Source: Macrophomina tecta (lineage: Eukaryota > Ascomycota > Dothideomycetes > Botryosphaeriales > Botryosphaeriaceae). From it: a stretch of DNA of 64,000 bases. The stretch lies in NCBI GenBank assembly GCA_024180945.1, contig JAKSGN010000041.1, forward strand, positions 2,232,001 through 2,296,000. Direction: 5' to 3'. Positions 10,260-23,663 of the stretch are shown piece after piece. Under the pieces are notes generated by a model, which was given only the letters and a program-made list of their open reading frames with translations, did no database searches and was not told where the DNA came from. A program made the translations under genes and the position numbers. The stretch's first letter is position 1, and each line of letters opens with the position of its first letter.

Positions 10260-13250
10260 GGTGCCTCGAGATGTGAAGGGTGTTTGTGTGAGGATGTGGC
10301 GAAGTACTACGGGCTTCGGAGTTCTTCTCTGGCGCGGTGCAGCAGCGCGACAGATCACGTGCAAGCGCGCAAAAACACGCTAATCCCGAAACGCGTGTTC
10401 CGCCCAACCACCTTAATCGTTGTATCGCGTCTTGCTCCCTTCCTTTCTTCTTCAACACCCTCTTCGCCAGCGATTGCGTGGACCAGCTCACTCCCCAACC
10501 GCACTCGAGTTGCTATCCGACCTGCAATGTCAGAAAGCTACCGCCCGCCGCCGATTGAAGACTCCGTCACACGCGGGATTACTACGCGACCATCGCTCCT
10601 CGTCTGCCGCCAATCTCTCGCTTGCCTGAGCGCCACAAAATATACGCAGCGCCCTTCCCCCACAGCGCCGTGTCTCATCTCCCAGCCGCGAGGTAGGGAT
10701 GTTTAACAACGCCTCATGCGTATCTGCACTTGCGGTGTCAGCTCCACATTTGAGCCTCATAGCACGGTCTCACTGATGTCGGTTGCTGCGCATTTGCGGT
10801 GCTGCAATGGTAACATTGTACCTTCGGGGATGCCATGAAGGAGGATGAGATTCGGAACTTAACCCTAAGCATCTCACGGTTTTCAGCATCACGGGTTACA
10901 CAGTTGCCGACTGCGTGACTAGCTTCTGTAGCCAAAGCCCGATGCACCATTCCAGGAGCTAGTCGACGGCCAAGGTGAAGAAAGCTAAAGCGCAGATCGT
11001 GGTCTAAGAGAAGTTTCATGCGTCGTTTGGGTAAGATCTCCAAAAGGGGACACGCGTCGATTCTTCCCTCTGGACAGCAGACTCTGGTCGCCAAGGACGG
11101 CTTTCAGCAACACGTGCCTGGATGAACGCGCAGGATAGCTCAGGTGGAAGCTGTCGGACACCTCCACGAGGATCGTTTTTGGGGACCTTCGCGTGCCATT
11201 GAACTTTCGGAAGCTCGCCATTCGTTCCTGGAGTTTGCAACATCGGCTACCGGTTGTGAGTCTCAGAAAGTTTACCCGACTTTTCATCAGCATCTTGAGT
11301 GGTGCCCGTCATTACTACGCGTATCTGGATCCTCGAAAAAGTTTTTTGATGGAATGCCTGATTGAGCACGGCTTTTGTGACTGCGGTCCTGTCTACATAC
11401 AGAATGCTGGTCAGCTCTCCTCGATGTCTCGGACATCATCTGCTGCCTGCAAGATAGACTCGCCTCGACAGGTCTCACCTGTAGCGGGGTCTTCAGGTGT
11501 TCATCAGAGGGGGCTTGTCCTGCTATTCAATCATCATGACAATGTTGAGATGCTCCTGTTTGGTCATCCTGAAGGACTCTGTTCAGTGATCCAGGTCGCG
11601 TGGTGGTGGTGGGTGTTTGAGAACGGTATTCTGGAAAAGGCTCAGTACAACACCCGGATCTGATACGCTCAAGGACTTCAGTGCGTCGATGGCTTGATCA
11701 AGATTGTCACCAATGGTGAAGATGTCCCGTACAGCTTCCCTATCCCGCCGAGCAGCCTGCTCAGCGAACCTGGCCTCCACCCTCGCTCTCTCCAGAGTGA
11801 TCCTCCATGGTCCAGCACAGTTGCAGGCCTTTGCTGGCACCATGCCAACGGCATTGTCGCCAATGGTGGCGTCCGACCAGCCGTGTCAACCATCTCCTTC
11901 TACGTTTAGCGTAGGGGTCGATCGATGGGCGCCGATACATCATGCACCGGCTGCTTCTAGTTGGGCAAGATTCCGTTCCTAAAAGTTACCTGGAAAGGAC
12001 GCGGTTTTTGATGATGTGCTTTGTCCGCGGATTGATGCCCTCGATCCCAACTTGAATTGGATTTCGAGAGGAAACAAAGACTAGTCTCAGGGAGGACTGC
12101 AATTACACACAGAGAGATACCTTTTTCCTGGCCCTCAGTGTTGGGGTTTGGGAGACGAGAATCCACGATGGTCCTAGCAATTCTACAGAAGCGGACGAGA
12201 CGGCAAGCGGCGTGAGTGGCAGGCATCTGTAGGGCCGACGATCTCAACTGCGGGGTGGCGGGAGCTCCCGAGCCCGCGCCTGTCGTACAGATGTTCTTCC
12301 CAACCTCGGCCCCTTAATACCTCTGGCTACCCTAGCACAGTCACTTTGTTCTGAGCAGCAGCACAACATATGGCAAGCGCGCGAGGAGTGCCCAGCCGAT
12401 CGGCGACGCTGGCGCCAGCAAGAATGTGAGTAGCTGCAGTGGAGTTTGGCGGCTTGAGGCTGGGTCAACGGGCGCATGAAGCGGGACCTCTCGAGAGTGA
12501 GGATCAAAGTCAAGGCTTGTCTGCTCTCTACGTCTGCCAGTCTCTTGTTTGATGCTCCGATGTATTTGCTGCATTCTACAAGACTGGTCGCTGGACGCGG
12601 CGATTGTGCCAGAACGGCATTACCTACGCAAACCTGCCAGCTGTTCTCGCCCAGGACATAGTGAGTTGGGTTACGGATGGTCTGCAAGTTGATTATGGGT
12701 ACTTGGGTGAGTGGAGGGCATCTTGGCGGAAGGATGTTCATTGAGGTGTGGGTGGGTAAGACAGGGAGGAGGGCGAGGAGCCCTGGTCGTCTCCCGGAAT
12801 AGGTCACTTTGAAGGGAGGCGACCCCGCCACTTTTTATAAGTCTCTCTATTTCTCTTGGTTGATTGGTTAGAGCTGACAGCAACAGGTGTTCCGATTTTG
12901 GTGTTTGCTCCTTCGTCGGATTGAAAAGAGCAAGAGCGTCGTGGAATATATGTTCAATGGCTGCAGATCGTGGTACAACCAAACGCAAGGCGGATGAGGA
13001 TGAAACAAGACCGATGATGATACAATCAAAAGGCAAAGTTCAAGACAACCGACCTATCCCCCAGTATTTCTGGGGCGGAGGGCTCTTTGGTTGTCGATGT
13101 GAACCCTGAGAAGCTAGTCTGAGGTCTATCTCAAAGGAATGCAATGAACATCCCACCGCACCGACATTCCCTTCTCTCTTCTTCTGCATTGATAGTGCTA
13201 ATAGGCATTCCATTAATATCGGCATGCAAGCATGGATCGTGAGAAATAGC
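10260..13250. other. Gene-poor region with weak coding-like fragments
   Basis: No gene can be modelled with confidence. A plus-strand ATG at 10527 opens a 59-codon frame (MSESYRPPPIED...) in a position to share a promoter with RTP1, but its composition changes frame partway and no splice fix is clear. On the minus strand, 11583..11843 encodes a fragment with coding character (LERARVEARFAEQAARRDRE, then FTIGDNLDQAIDALKS) and 11994..12247 has open pieces that could be spliced to it. A short plus-strand frame at 12957..13109 (MAADRGTTKRKADEDE...) also lacks a family. These may be orphan-gene remnants. Confidence 0.3.
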
Positions 13251-16200
13251 AACTACGTGTTGTCCCGCCGGATGACGCGGCCACGCGGACCTGCTATTTT
13301 CCCCTCTTATACAGGGTCTAAAGGGTCTTCAAGGGTCAGTCTTCGTGTTAGCTGCCTTTTAGCTTGGAGATGGACGTTTTATCCAAGATGGAGCACGGGC
13401 ACACTGCTCGTGCGCCAGGGTAAAATATCCTGGGGCCCTTGCTTTGTGTCTTGCAACTCTTTTGCGGAGGGCACCCTTGTGTTTAAGATGAGGCTAAGGG
13501 GAAGGGAAGGACCCGCGCGTCCTTGCATCGATACCTTAATCGCCCGGGTTAGCGCGTGAGGCAGCAATGAAGGATCTTGGTCTCCTTTGGTGAGACACCA
13601 GGGTCTGTTGGGCTGCTGTGATTGGGGTGTAGGAGGGTTGGTCTGGGACGTCAGGCTCTTGATGCTTCTCTTGTCGTTCTGGGCTTCATCACGTCTAGAT
13701 TAGTTTGGGGTTTGTTGGGCTGGTTTGACTGGCTTTCTGAGATCTTGGGAGATGCGCGGCTATTCGGCACGGCAGATGAGAGGGGGGGAGGGGGGCGGGA
13801 TATTGCTGCGTTCTTTGCTGTATAAACGATAATTCTGGAAAAGCGGACAATGGCATAGGCGAGGCAGTCATTGCGCAACTGTGATTGTCAAATATTGCAG
13901 ATTATCGAAGATTCAATAAAAGTGATAATCAGCTGAGCTCGAGGTAGATCCAATTTGCCGAAGTACCGGGTTGCGCAAGATTTGCCAATCGGACTTTCGC
14001 CTTTCACATGCAAAATAGAGGGTGCCCAAAAATGACGAGACACAGCATCTGACCTCACCTCACGTTTAGACATCATTCCGGAGATGGAGCCTCCATAATA
14101 GACCCTAGCGATGTTCGTTCGCACCCTGATGTGTCACCGGGATACGTACGTACCGCTCCAGGGCATTCACACATGCCGCCTCACGCCCAACCCTGACAGC
14201 ATCTACTCGGTAGGCTTTCCTTTCGTATAAACGACATTTGCGTGCTGCAAGCGATAGCAAGGAAAGGTGGCAAGGGTATAACTTGCGAACACGAGGTCTG
14301 CTCCCTTGCGCATGTGCGTCTGATGTTGTCGCGGGCAGCACGTGGCGTCCATTACTCGCATGCGCGCGTGTTGCGCAGAGTAATGGGGTAAACGAACGCG
14401 GTCTCGGGTGCGTGTAAAGAGAAAAGAAGGCTCTTCGGCACGCGTGCCTTACTTGGTGGTCTCTGTTTGCCCTCATCCACGGTCCGAAGGAAAGTTTCAC
14501 GACGAGGGGTGGCTCAGTCTATTTGCGGGTTGACCACGGCGCGAGGAGAACTCCGAGGAGGGCCTCGTCAGTATTGCAATAGCAGACTTTCATGGAAGTG
14601 CAGCAGCCGCTATGGAGGAAACTTTGCTTAATTCGACAATAGAACGCATGCTTTGTCGCCAGCATCCTCCAAGACTGACATCAACGGCGGGAAGACAAAA
14701 AGGACCGGAAGAAAGCCATCATGGAATGAACGGTGGTACGCGATGGAGAGCACCGCGATCTAAGGTTACGCCATAGGATCAGGAAGGACCTCCGGCCGCC
14801 TTCTATGCCACGCGGCAATGCAAGCTCCGGAGTTTCCCTGGATCCCCCTACCGGCTTCGAGAAATTATGGGCGCACATATGTGCGAGGGAGAAAGACTCG
14901 ACGGAAGGGAGGCACGCGGCGTCGCGACGTCTTGTAGCTTGTTGAAATGAATCTCCGCTCTGGGCAGGAAGCGCGACTGCAGTGACTCTACCAATGCCCG
15001 CTGTGCCGCTTGTTGGTGGAGGAAGAAAATGTGAAAGACAACAAACAGGTTGGGCGTTAGCAGGTCGACTGAGGCACTGCCTACCTGAGGAGTGAGTGGT
15101 GCATCAGTCAGATTTCGAGATGACATGCGCGTCGTCCTTGCCACTGATCGGCGGAGCAACCACGCGAGCACTCGAGAGGCGTCGTCTTAGCAAGAGTATG
15201 GAGTAAACAAACCTTGACAAATCAGTCTAAGGGCGACGCTACCGCTTACCAGAGAGACACCAGAGCCAAGATCCGCGGGCCTAGACCTGCAAGAAGAAAG
15301 GGACCGAAAGGAACGACCCTTCCGCCGCTCCGACGGCGTGTGATCCTTGGTTCACAGTTCCTGGAGACCCGCGCGCCAACAGGATCACAGCAGAAGACAC
15401 GCCGGCCGGCGCTGTCAATGTCCGCTTTGGGCACCAAAGATCAGTAGCTTCTGGCCTCTTTCTTTCCCTCCAACGCGACCCTATGACACCACACCCTCTG
15501 CCGTTTGTGTTGGCCCATATGACACAAGCCATCTTCGCGCGCGCCAAGCTTGGCGCCGCGGTGCAAAACAGCGTGGGCGAGTAATCAAGCCATGACCACA
15601 TGTTGTCCCTAATTGACGCTTTTCTGCTGCACTCGCCACCTTGGCTCTCGTAGCAAGCATGGGAGTGGTGTGCAGCGCGAATGCCTCATCAGCCCTGCAC
15701 AACGACCGTCGACATCACCGACCCACCCGAATTACGCCGCCAAAACCTTATTTTACGGAGCAACCAAGGGCTCAGAGAGAGAAGGAGATAGAGGGAGATA
15801 CGCAATTCACCAGGCCCGCAACGCTCAGCTACACCCACCAGTCCTTTCCCACGCGCCAAATCTTGCTGAAACGGCAGACCATACGCCTCACTTCGGCTCG
15901 CTCAAGTCAGCCTCGTGTTTTCGCGCGCGCGCGAAGTCAGAGACGGCAGCCAGCTGAGACTGAGCGGGCAGCCAGCCAGTCAGCCGCACACCATCGGGAG
16001 TGCCGCCTTCTTGCTCGTCGCGCGGGAAGGAGGCCCGTCGATGGTGGTCGATCGGCGGCTGCGCGGCTAGCAAGCTTTAAAGTGTGTTCGCAGCTCTTGA
16101 CCGAAACTCGATTTGTCAATATTGTTTCTTGCGCCGGAGCGACGCGCCTCGAATAACGCAGAAGAAGCGGGTGGAGCTAAGCAGTGTTTAGGTTCGTCGT

Positions 16201-19200
16201 CTCGCATGGGGAGCTGAGGCATGTCGTCAACTTCGCCGGAGAGATTGCTGAAACTATGCGAAGGCGGACCAGGCTCGTTATAGCAGCAGCGGCGGCGGCG
16301 GCGCCCGCCGTTGCACCTCGCAGGCCAAGCATGAGCTCGCGACGAAGTTAGACTGGGAACCGCGGTCAGTGTGAAGAGAGCGGAAGCAAGGGGAAGCGTG
16401 TGGATGTCGTTGTCTCCAGCCAGCGCGCGCGCTTCCGACGGAGAGTCGCGCTCGAAGGGTGAGGCGCGCCGTCAGATGAAACGCGAGGCGCTAATGCACG
16501 GCGTCTCCCCGTTGGAAGGATCTCCCAGCTCAACTCCCTTCACCACCAACTTGCTTTTTCCCTGTTCAACACTGCGCGCCCGAAAACGGGTCCTGTCAGG
16601 CTCACGCGGCTTTTGCTGTGCTTCGCTTTCTTTTTCGCGGGCCGGAACCAAATTCGTTGCGCGGCGCATGAAGGAATCAAGGGTGGGATGGGCGTGGCAT
16701 GCTGCTGCTGCTTTTTTTTGGCCCCCGTGCGAGACCGATAGGAGGATAAAAAGAAAGCAAACTGGGGGGAGCGAAGCCGTTTCTCTCCAGCCTGCCCAGC
16801 GGCCCGCTAGGCGCGAGAATGGGTCCAACGGGCTGATCCCGCGTTTATCAGCGGATCTTTTTGCATCCTCAGCTCTGACGTGGGACTGCAACGGAATGCC
16901 GTTGATGACGCAAATCGGGGCTGAATGCGCCGGAGGGCTGAAGCCGTGTACGACTTCGCGAGCCAGCCGGGCCCGCAGCGTGAGTGTGACGAAGGAGTTG
17001 ACGGCAAAAAGAGAAAAAGAGCAAGAGCAGACGGGCATGTGCAATTCGGAGCGAAGGTCTCAGCGCGGGAGGGCTGGTAATTCTGAGACCGGGGAGCGGT
17101 TGATGCCTACACGAACCTCGTCTGCCCCGAGATTGCAGGCGGGCAGGAGATGACGGCTGCTCTGCGCACCCGTCTTCGCCAATCATGCGTGCGTATTGCG
17201 GACATGCAGCCCTCATTTCGCCCGTCTCCTGAGGCTCGAGGGGGAGGGGAAAGGGAAGGGAATAGAAGACGTCGACGTGCAGCGGCAGAAAGACTAGCGG
17301 GCGGGACAGTGGGCCAAGCTGGCTGAAGAGCATCGCCGTTTCGTGTGCCTGGGCGGCCGGGGAGAGCAAGTGGTTTCTGTGCCTTTGTCGTCATCAGCCA
17401 TGCATGCTATGATGTCGGCTCGCCCGGGGAGAGGTGTGAGGATTCGGGGGCGTCGAGCCAGCCCCTCCCTCCGTCGTGGGCAGGCTCGCCGCGCCGTCGG
17501 CGTGCTTTTTAAGACGGCTGTCTTGTCTTGGGCTGCCGTGGGGTAGCGGGCGAGTACAGTCTCTGTTGTAGATGCAGGATCGTCGATGGCGCTCCCGCGG
17601 CCGGGACCCGGCCGGCTCTCGACCAGGACGTCACGACGCAGCCAGCGCACCCATGGGTTGACTCTGGAGATGCCGGATCTCGATAGCCCGCAGACTCTGC
17701 AGGCTGGTGTTGTTGCGGGCGGCGGGCGGCCTGTGTCGCGCTTGCCAGTGACCGTCGGACGGGTTCGCAGGTGTCACAGTGTCCGCGGGCTGCAGGACAC
17801 CTCCACAGCCCGCGTTGCACATTCTCTGGCACGAGGAGCAGCCGTTGCGGCCCTCACGTTGTCGGCCGTCGCCCACTGCGGTCGGCCCCAAATGAAGCGC
17901 GTCGAGCCAATTCGCGAGCCGTTGACCCGCGGCCGCGAGATTTGGCAGGCCAATTGCGCAGCTGTGGCGCACGATGCACGGCGAAGCTCAGGCACCGCCT
18001 GCACCCAAGCTAGCCTTCATTTCCCGCCTGCCGCGGGCGCTGGTGCGAAAAGGGGCCCTGGGCACTCGCTGCGGGCCCCCCCTGGCCTTCCCTGGCACAC
18101 AACGTGGCTTCCCGCGAAGGGCTGCGTTTGCACGGCGAGCTTAGCTAAGAAGGGGGCGGGCGGCCGGGGGGGGGGCTCGCTGGCAGGCTGTGGGCCGGCA
18201 GCGGATGAGAGAGGCAGCTCGCGGGCGGTTGGGCACGGCGTGCATAACGCAGCCAAACAGGGAAATCATCACATCGGCGCAGTCAATAGCGCGTGAACGA
18301 GGCCCGTACGTGCGCGGGACCAGCCGGCCAGCTTCCGGCACACACTGCGAGCCCGTGAGCGCGCTCCTTGGGCCGGCCGGCTCACGACTCGCTCGCGTCC
18401 CCCAGCTCCAGTGCAATTTCTCTGCGCTCCCTCGTTGCAACCTGCGTGCGTAGGGCCATGCCAGTGCCAGAGCGTCCCCCCGCCGGTCTGTTCCCTGCCC
18501 TGCGCCCTGTCCTGGCCTGCCCTGGCCTGTCCTGCCCGATCGCCTGCCCCAAAGCTGCAAGTCACCCACGCGCGGCGGAGCTCCCAGCCTTCCCGCCGCC
18601 GACGCTGCCTCACCGCTCCGCGTCACAGCCCACCGCGTCGCGTCGGCCAGCAGCGACGACAGCAGCGGCAGTATTCTCCCAGCAGAACAGCAGCATCGTT
18701 GGCCGGCCAGCTCACCTCCTCCACCCGCCGCCCACTGCCGCCCACCTGCTACCACCAGCACCACCGCCGCCGCCGCCGCGCTCCAGCAATCTCACAACGG
18801 CGGTGGGGCCCTGGAGCATTGTGCCTATCTCAAACTCACCCGAGATTATCGGCCGCGCTGTCCGCTCTTCCAGAAAGCTCGTCGAAACGCAAGGCCTGCC
18901 CCTCCAGCCCGCGCGGGCACTGCACACGGGCACTCGGGCACACGGGCCCTGGAGGTTGTGGTAAACACGCCAGCCCGTTCGGCGTGACTCAGGCCCGCCT
19001 GTGTGAAAATCACCGAGCGCTCCTTTTGTGAAGATCTCCTCAAAGTCCCATCACACTCCAGCGCGCACCGGCCACTGCGCACGCTAGAGCAGGGCGTTGC
19101 TCCTTTTGATCGATTAAAACGAACCGACTCTCCGGCACGCCTCCCGCCTACCGTGGTCCTGGACTGCTCCACGTTAGTACCTGCAAGCCTTTTCTAAACC

Positions 19201-19543
19201 GCCGCCGCACTTTTCTCTCTCACCTCTTCTGGACCCTGATTCCCTCCTTCTCCCACCAACTACCGCGCGAACTACTCCCTCCCTGCCGCGGGGCCGCCTG
19301 TCTCTCCCGGATTCCACTCCTCTCTCGCCCGCCCCGTTGTTCCCGCATGCAATGAGCACCGCAAGCTTATAGCCTTCTAATCTGTACCATCGTTACCCTC
19401 GCAGCTGTTTAGTTGGTGAGTTGGCACGCCCGACGCGCCACCAAGCGCCCCTATGTTGACCATGGCAGCATCCCCCTCTCCACCCCCCTCCCAATCCCCT
19501 CCTTTCTCGCGAGCTGCCGTCTGTGTTTGACAACGCTGTCGCC
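13251..19543. other. Long non-coding region upstream of the IME2-like kinase
   Basis: About 6 kb with no recognisable gene. From about 15 kb onward the sequence is strongly GC-rich, so long random frames occur on both strands (for example 16371..17153 +), with Arg/Ala/Ser-heavy translations and no motif. The last 350 bp before the kinase ATG are markedly C/T-rich, consistent with a fungal promoter and leader. A very long 5' region would suit a tightly regulated meiotic/developmental kinase, but that is inference. Confidence 0.4.
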
Positions 19544-21982
19544 ATGACGGTTGCTTACGACTCTTCGTTTCGGGGTTGGTCCTCGGGCTCTCACGGAGCT
19601 GTCTTCTTAGAAGACAAGTTCGAGGTCCTGAAGGATGTCGGTGACGGAAGCTTTGGTAGCGTCTCGCTGGCACGCGTGCGGAGCGCCGGCGCTCACATCG
19701 CACGGAGAGGCACTCTGGTAGGCCTCCACTCACTCCACCCTTGACGCGTACCGGCGATATGACTAACCCCCGACAGGTTGCCGTCAAGACGATGAAGAAG
19801 ACCTTCGACAACTTCAACCAATGTCTGGAGCTAAGAGAAGTCATCTTCCTGCGATCATTACCCAACCATCCTCACCTTGTTCCCGCTCTCGACATCTTCC
19901 TCGACCCCATGAGCAAGAAGCTGCACATTGCCATGGAGTACATGGACGGCAACCTCTACCAGCTCATGAAGGCGCGCGACCACAAGCGCCTGGATGTCTC
20001 TACTGTCAAGAGCATCCTCTTCCAGATCATCTCTGGTCTCGAGCACATCCACGAGAACAACTTCTTCCATCGCGACATCAAGCCCGAGAACATCCTAGTA
20101 TCGACATCCGCCCCCGACACAGGCAATGCTTTCAAGAGATATTCCGCTCTCGTCACTCCTCCCTCTACCCCTCCCGCCTACACCATCAAGATTGCCGACT
20201 TCGGTCTCGCAAGAGAAACGCACTCCAAGCTCCCCTACACCACCTACGTGTCGACGCGTTGGTACAGAGCACCCGAGGTCCTACTTCGCGCTGGCGAATA
20301 CTCGGCACCCGTGGACATCTGGGCTGTCGGCGCCATGGCCGTGGAGATCGCAACGCTCAAGCCGCTGTTCCCCGGTGGCAACGAGGTCGACCAGGTCTGG
20401 AGAGTGTGCGAAATCATGGGCAGCCCTGGCAGCTGGGTCAACAAGCACGGTGCCAAGGTTGGCGGCGGTGAGTGGAAGGACGGTATCAGGTTGGCTCAGA
20501 AACTGGGCTTCTCATTCCCCAAGGTAATTGACTTTGTTGTCGTGTGGTGGAGTGAAGCTGATTGTATTACAGATGGCGCCTCATGCCATGGATACGATTC
20601 TGCAGGCACCCGAATGGCCTGCGAGCTTGGCTCAATTTGTCACTTGGTGCTTGATGTGGGATCCCAAGGCCCGCCCGACTTCTACTCAGGCCTTGTGCCA
20701 TGAATTCTTCCAGGACGCCGTCGACCCGCTCCGCCCCAAGTCGTCCGCCTCGCGTTTCCTCGCCCGCAAGCACTCCGACATGAGCAACTCCTCCAGCAAG
20801 GATTCGACCGACGCGCCGTCGCTAACCTCGAAGACGTCGTCTTGGTTCCGTAAGTCATTGGTCGCTAGGGATAGTGCGCCCGCCGTTCCGCAGCATATCA
20901 GCGCGCCGAAGCCCATCTCGCCTCAGCCCTCGCCGCAAGCCTCAAACACATCCGCCGGAACGCTTTCGACCAAGCAGAGACGGGACGCCGCTAAGAGGGC
21001 CACCTGGACGAATGGTGTCTCAGGAAATGGTGCGCCAATGCCAATACTACCTTCAATACGACCAATCTCACCTCTCTCCGATGCAGTCACCGCACAGGCC
21101 AACGCGAACCCCGGCACCAACGAGAAAGCGTCGAAGAAGATCGGCCGCCAGTTGTCGCTCGCATCGCACGGTAACCACTATGCAGATATCCACCGCGCCG
21201 AGGCGGAGCGTGCCCTCAACGGACAGTCCGGTCTCGCATCCCCATCGAACCCGTTCAAGGAGGGCTTCTTTTCACATCTTCGCAAGCGTGCAAGGCGGCT
21301 TTCTGGTCGGTACCAAGCTCCACCTTCTCCCTCGTCAGGCGACATCGAAGCTAGCGCAGGGTGCTTAGCCTGGGGCAGCAGCAGCAACCGGCACTCGATG
21401 AACATTGATCCCCCACCTGCACCCACGAGCAACCCAATGCAACAGACAGATTTTGCTGAGATGGATAAGGCCTTGCAGCACGTGCGTTATAGTTTGGAAG
21501 GACTCTCCCCGGCCGGTAGCGTGAAGGCGTCCCCATCGCCTCGTGTGGCAAGCAACCCGATGCTGAAGCGACACCACTCCTTGCCCCACGGAAGCGACAG
21601 CAATGGCAGAGGCCCGATTTCCAGCCGCACCCGCCGTGCTCTCCAGCAGCAGACGCCGACCAACCATCGTTACGAGACGCCCAACGAAGAGGAAGAGCTG
21701 CTAGACGAGGCTCTGCTGTCCGCGCATAAGGCTTCGAAGCGCATGGCTAGGAACGATGGACCGACAAGTAACCCGGCCTATCTCACACCATCACCATCCG
21801 CAAATCGCAACGTTAGCTTCGGACACGACAGCTACTCGACCCCGACAAAGCCCGTCGATATTGCGAAGCGTCAGCACCCGCAAACTACCGATCCGAAGTG
21901 GCCGACACCGCCGTACGAGGAAAATGAGTGGGCGGCCGCTGCGGCAGCAAGCATCTTCGCTGCCCAGAACGCCTACCGGTGA
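19544..21982 (+). CDS. IME2: IME2-family (RCK/MAK-like) serine/threonine protein kinase
   Basis: CDK/MAPK-like kinase of the Ime2/Crk1/MAK group, which controls meiosis, conidiation or light-dependent development in fungi. Three exons, 19544..19717, 19777..20523 and 20573..21982, give 776 aa. Kinase landmarks: Gly-rich loop GDGSFGSV (residues 33-40), catalytic Lys62 in VAVK, a MEYMDGNLYQLM hinge, HRDIKPEN (156-163), DFGLAR (199-204), and the dual phosphorylation motif Thr213-Thr214-Tyr215 in YTTYVSTRWYRAPE, diagnostic of this group. An insert between the HRD and DFG motifs (about residues 167-192) is usual for the family. The catalytic domain ends near residue 350 (WDPKARPT). The C-terminal 400 residues are Ser/Pro/Thr-rich and disordered. 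The ATG at 19544 is chosen over an upstream in-frame GTG. Intron 1 has the branch point GACTAAC. Confidence 0.92.
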
Positions 21983-23162
21983 TCGGAGATCCGTCCTTCT
22001 TCAATTCCTCATATTTTGACGTTTATTCTTGCACATACGACTAATCTTAATCGGATCGAAAAATCAACCTCTGACGGCCACTTTCTAAGCGATTTCGGAT
22101 CGGCGTCGTTACGTATTCCTCCAAGATACAGGGGAATCTCCGTCAGGAACGGATTGGTGGCATCTCAGACATAAAAGGGAAAGGATCACAGGAGCATTTG
22201 GTGTTTGGCGGCGTTTCTTCAACCGCACCCGTCGTTTTCGACTTTTTTTTATTTCCGGCTCGCCAAGTGTTAATTGGCTGAACCTGGCTGCATTTATTTC
22301 GACCGATTGGTTTCCATCGGACTTGCGACATTTGGCGGCATAACTTTGCTCATATCTACGGTGTCTTGGGAGGCAAAGGGAATTTGGGATTTAGGTAGTC
22401 GTGTTTTTCTTGTTCGCTTCATACCCCATCCGGCCCATGCGGAACGGGCCAGGCTGTTTGATGTTTTTTTGCAAGCTGTTTGTCGTTTTATCCCATATCC
22501 TTTTTGGCGGCATACATACCACTCTCACATCACACCACCTACCGGGTACTGCTTAGTTAGACTCTTTACAGCATACCCTTGTTTCTACCAGCACGGAAAG
22601 CGAGTTTGCTTTGCTCGGCGCTATACCCCCTTTTGTTACCGCTATTTTGTTGATTCTGATTCGAGAACCTGGCTCTTTTTCCGGAGCAAGGCCTTTTTTC
22701 ATTCCCGGAGCGAGGAAGAGGAAACAGCTTGTACAGCATCCACACAAAGCGCGCTCGGCGAGTACCCACTTTTTTCACAACCGCCCCGGCCATATCCATC
22801 CTATCACAGCACATTTTCTTTGTCTCTCTAGCTAGTCAGGAAGAGTTTAAACCAGAAAAGTCGACGGCGAGCAGGCGTACGGAAAGGCCCTCGCGTACAC
22901 AACACCAAGCAATTTCCTACTCTACAAAATTCCCTTATCCAAAACCTTCTTTTCCTTCTTTCTCTTCCCGAAAAGTGGCCGCGGGGGTGGCATAAAAAAG
23001 AGCCGAGACACCAGGGAAGCCGAGTGGGTTGTGGGGAATGAAGAGCAGAGCTTAGGGACAAAAAGGGAAGATACGGTGTGGAGGATCACACGACGATGCA
23101 GTAGCGTCGTTGGCCGAGTGGATTGCTCCCTCCGACACTTCCACCTCTCCCATTGGCTCGCC

Positions 23163-23186
23163 AAAAAAAAAAAAAAAAAAAAAAAA
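23163..23186 (+). repeat. A24 homopolymer
   Basis: A run of 24 A in the gene-poor region, followed on the plus strand by T/C-rich sequence. Confidence 0.9.
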
Positions 23187-23601
23187 CTTCTCTCTTGTTA
23201 GTTTGGTCTTCTTCATCTTTTCCTCCAGACCGCCTTTTCATAATGCGCGTTTTTTCCTCCTGAGTCTGACACAACATCTTTCCTCTCGTTCTTTTTTGGG
23301 GTAATGGGTCTTATACCACCGGCACTGACTTTGGGATTTCCATCCGCTTACACTACTGTCGTTTTCTTGTATTATACTCTTCTTGAACCGTAAGACTTAT
23401 TCCCCCCCTTCTTTCTGCTACGTACGGTGTAATATTGGGCTTTGCTGGGCTGATCTGCTGTGAGGCCTCGCGGCTCGTTCATTCCTGCCGGCTGGATTTC
23501 GGTTTTTCTTTTTTCTTCTTCCTTTTCTTCTACTGCTACTCTACCTATATAGTATGATCAAGGTGCAGGAAAGGGTTAAAAGGAGTCAATTGGGGGAGAG
23601 A

Positions 23602-23663
23602 GGGGGGGGGGGGGGGGGGGTGAATGGATGGACGGACGGACGGACGGATGGATGGACGGACGA
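23602..23663 (+). repeat. G19 tract followed by ATGG/ACGG tetranucleotide repeats
   Basis: A run of 19 G (23602..23620) is followed by roughly ten tetranucleotide units alternating between GGAT and GGAC types up to about 23663. On the opposite strand this is a C19 run. Confidence 0.9.

Noticed and set aside
16371..17153. 260-codon plus-strand open frame
   Set aside because: It is GC-rich, low-information sequence with no recognisable domain and a competing minus-strand frame.
23104..23160. tRNA-like word GGCCGAGTGG
   Set aside because: It recalls the D-arm region of Leu/Ser tRNAs, but no anticodon stem, TPsiC arm or acceptor pairing follows.
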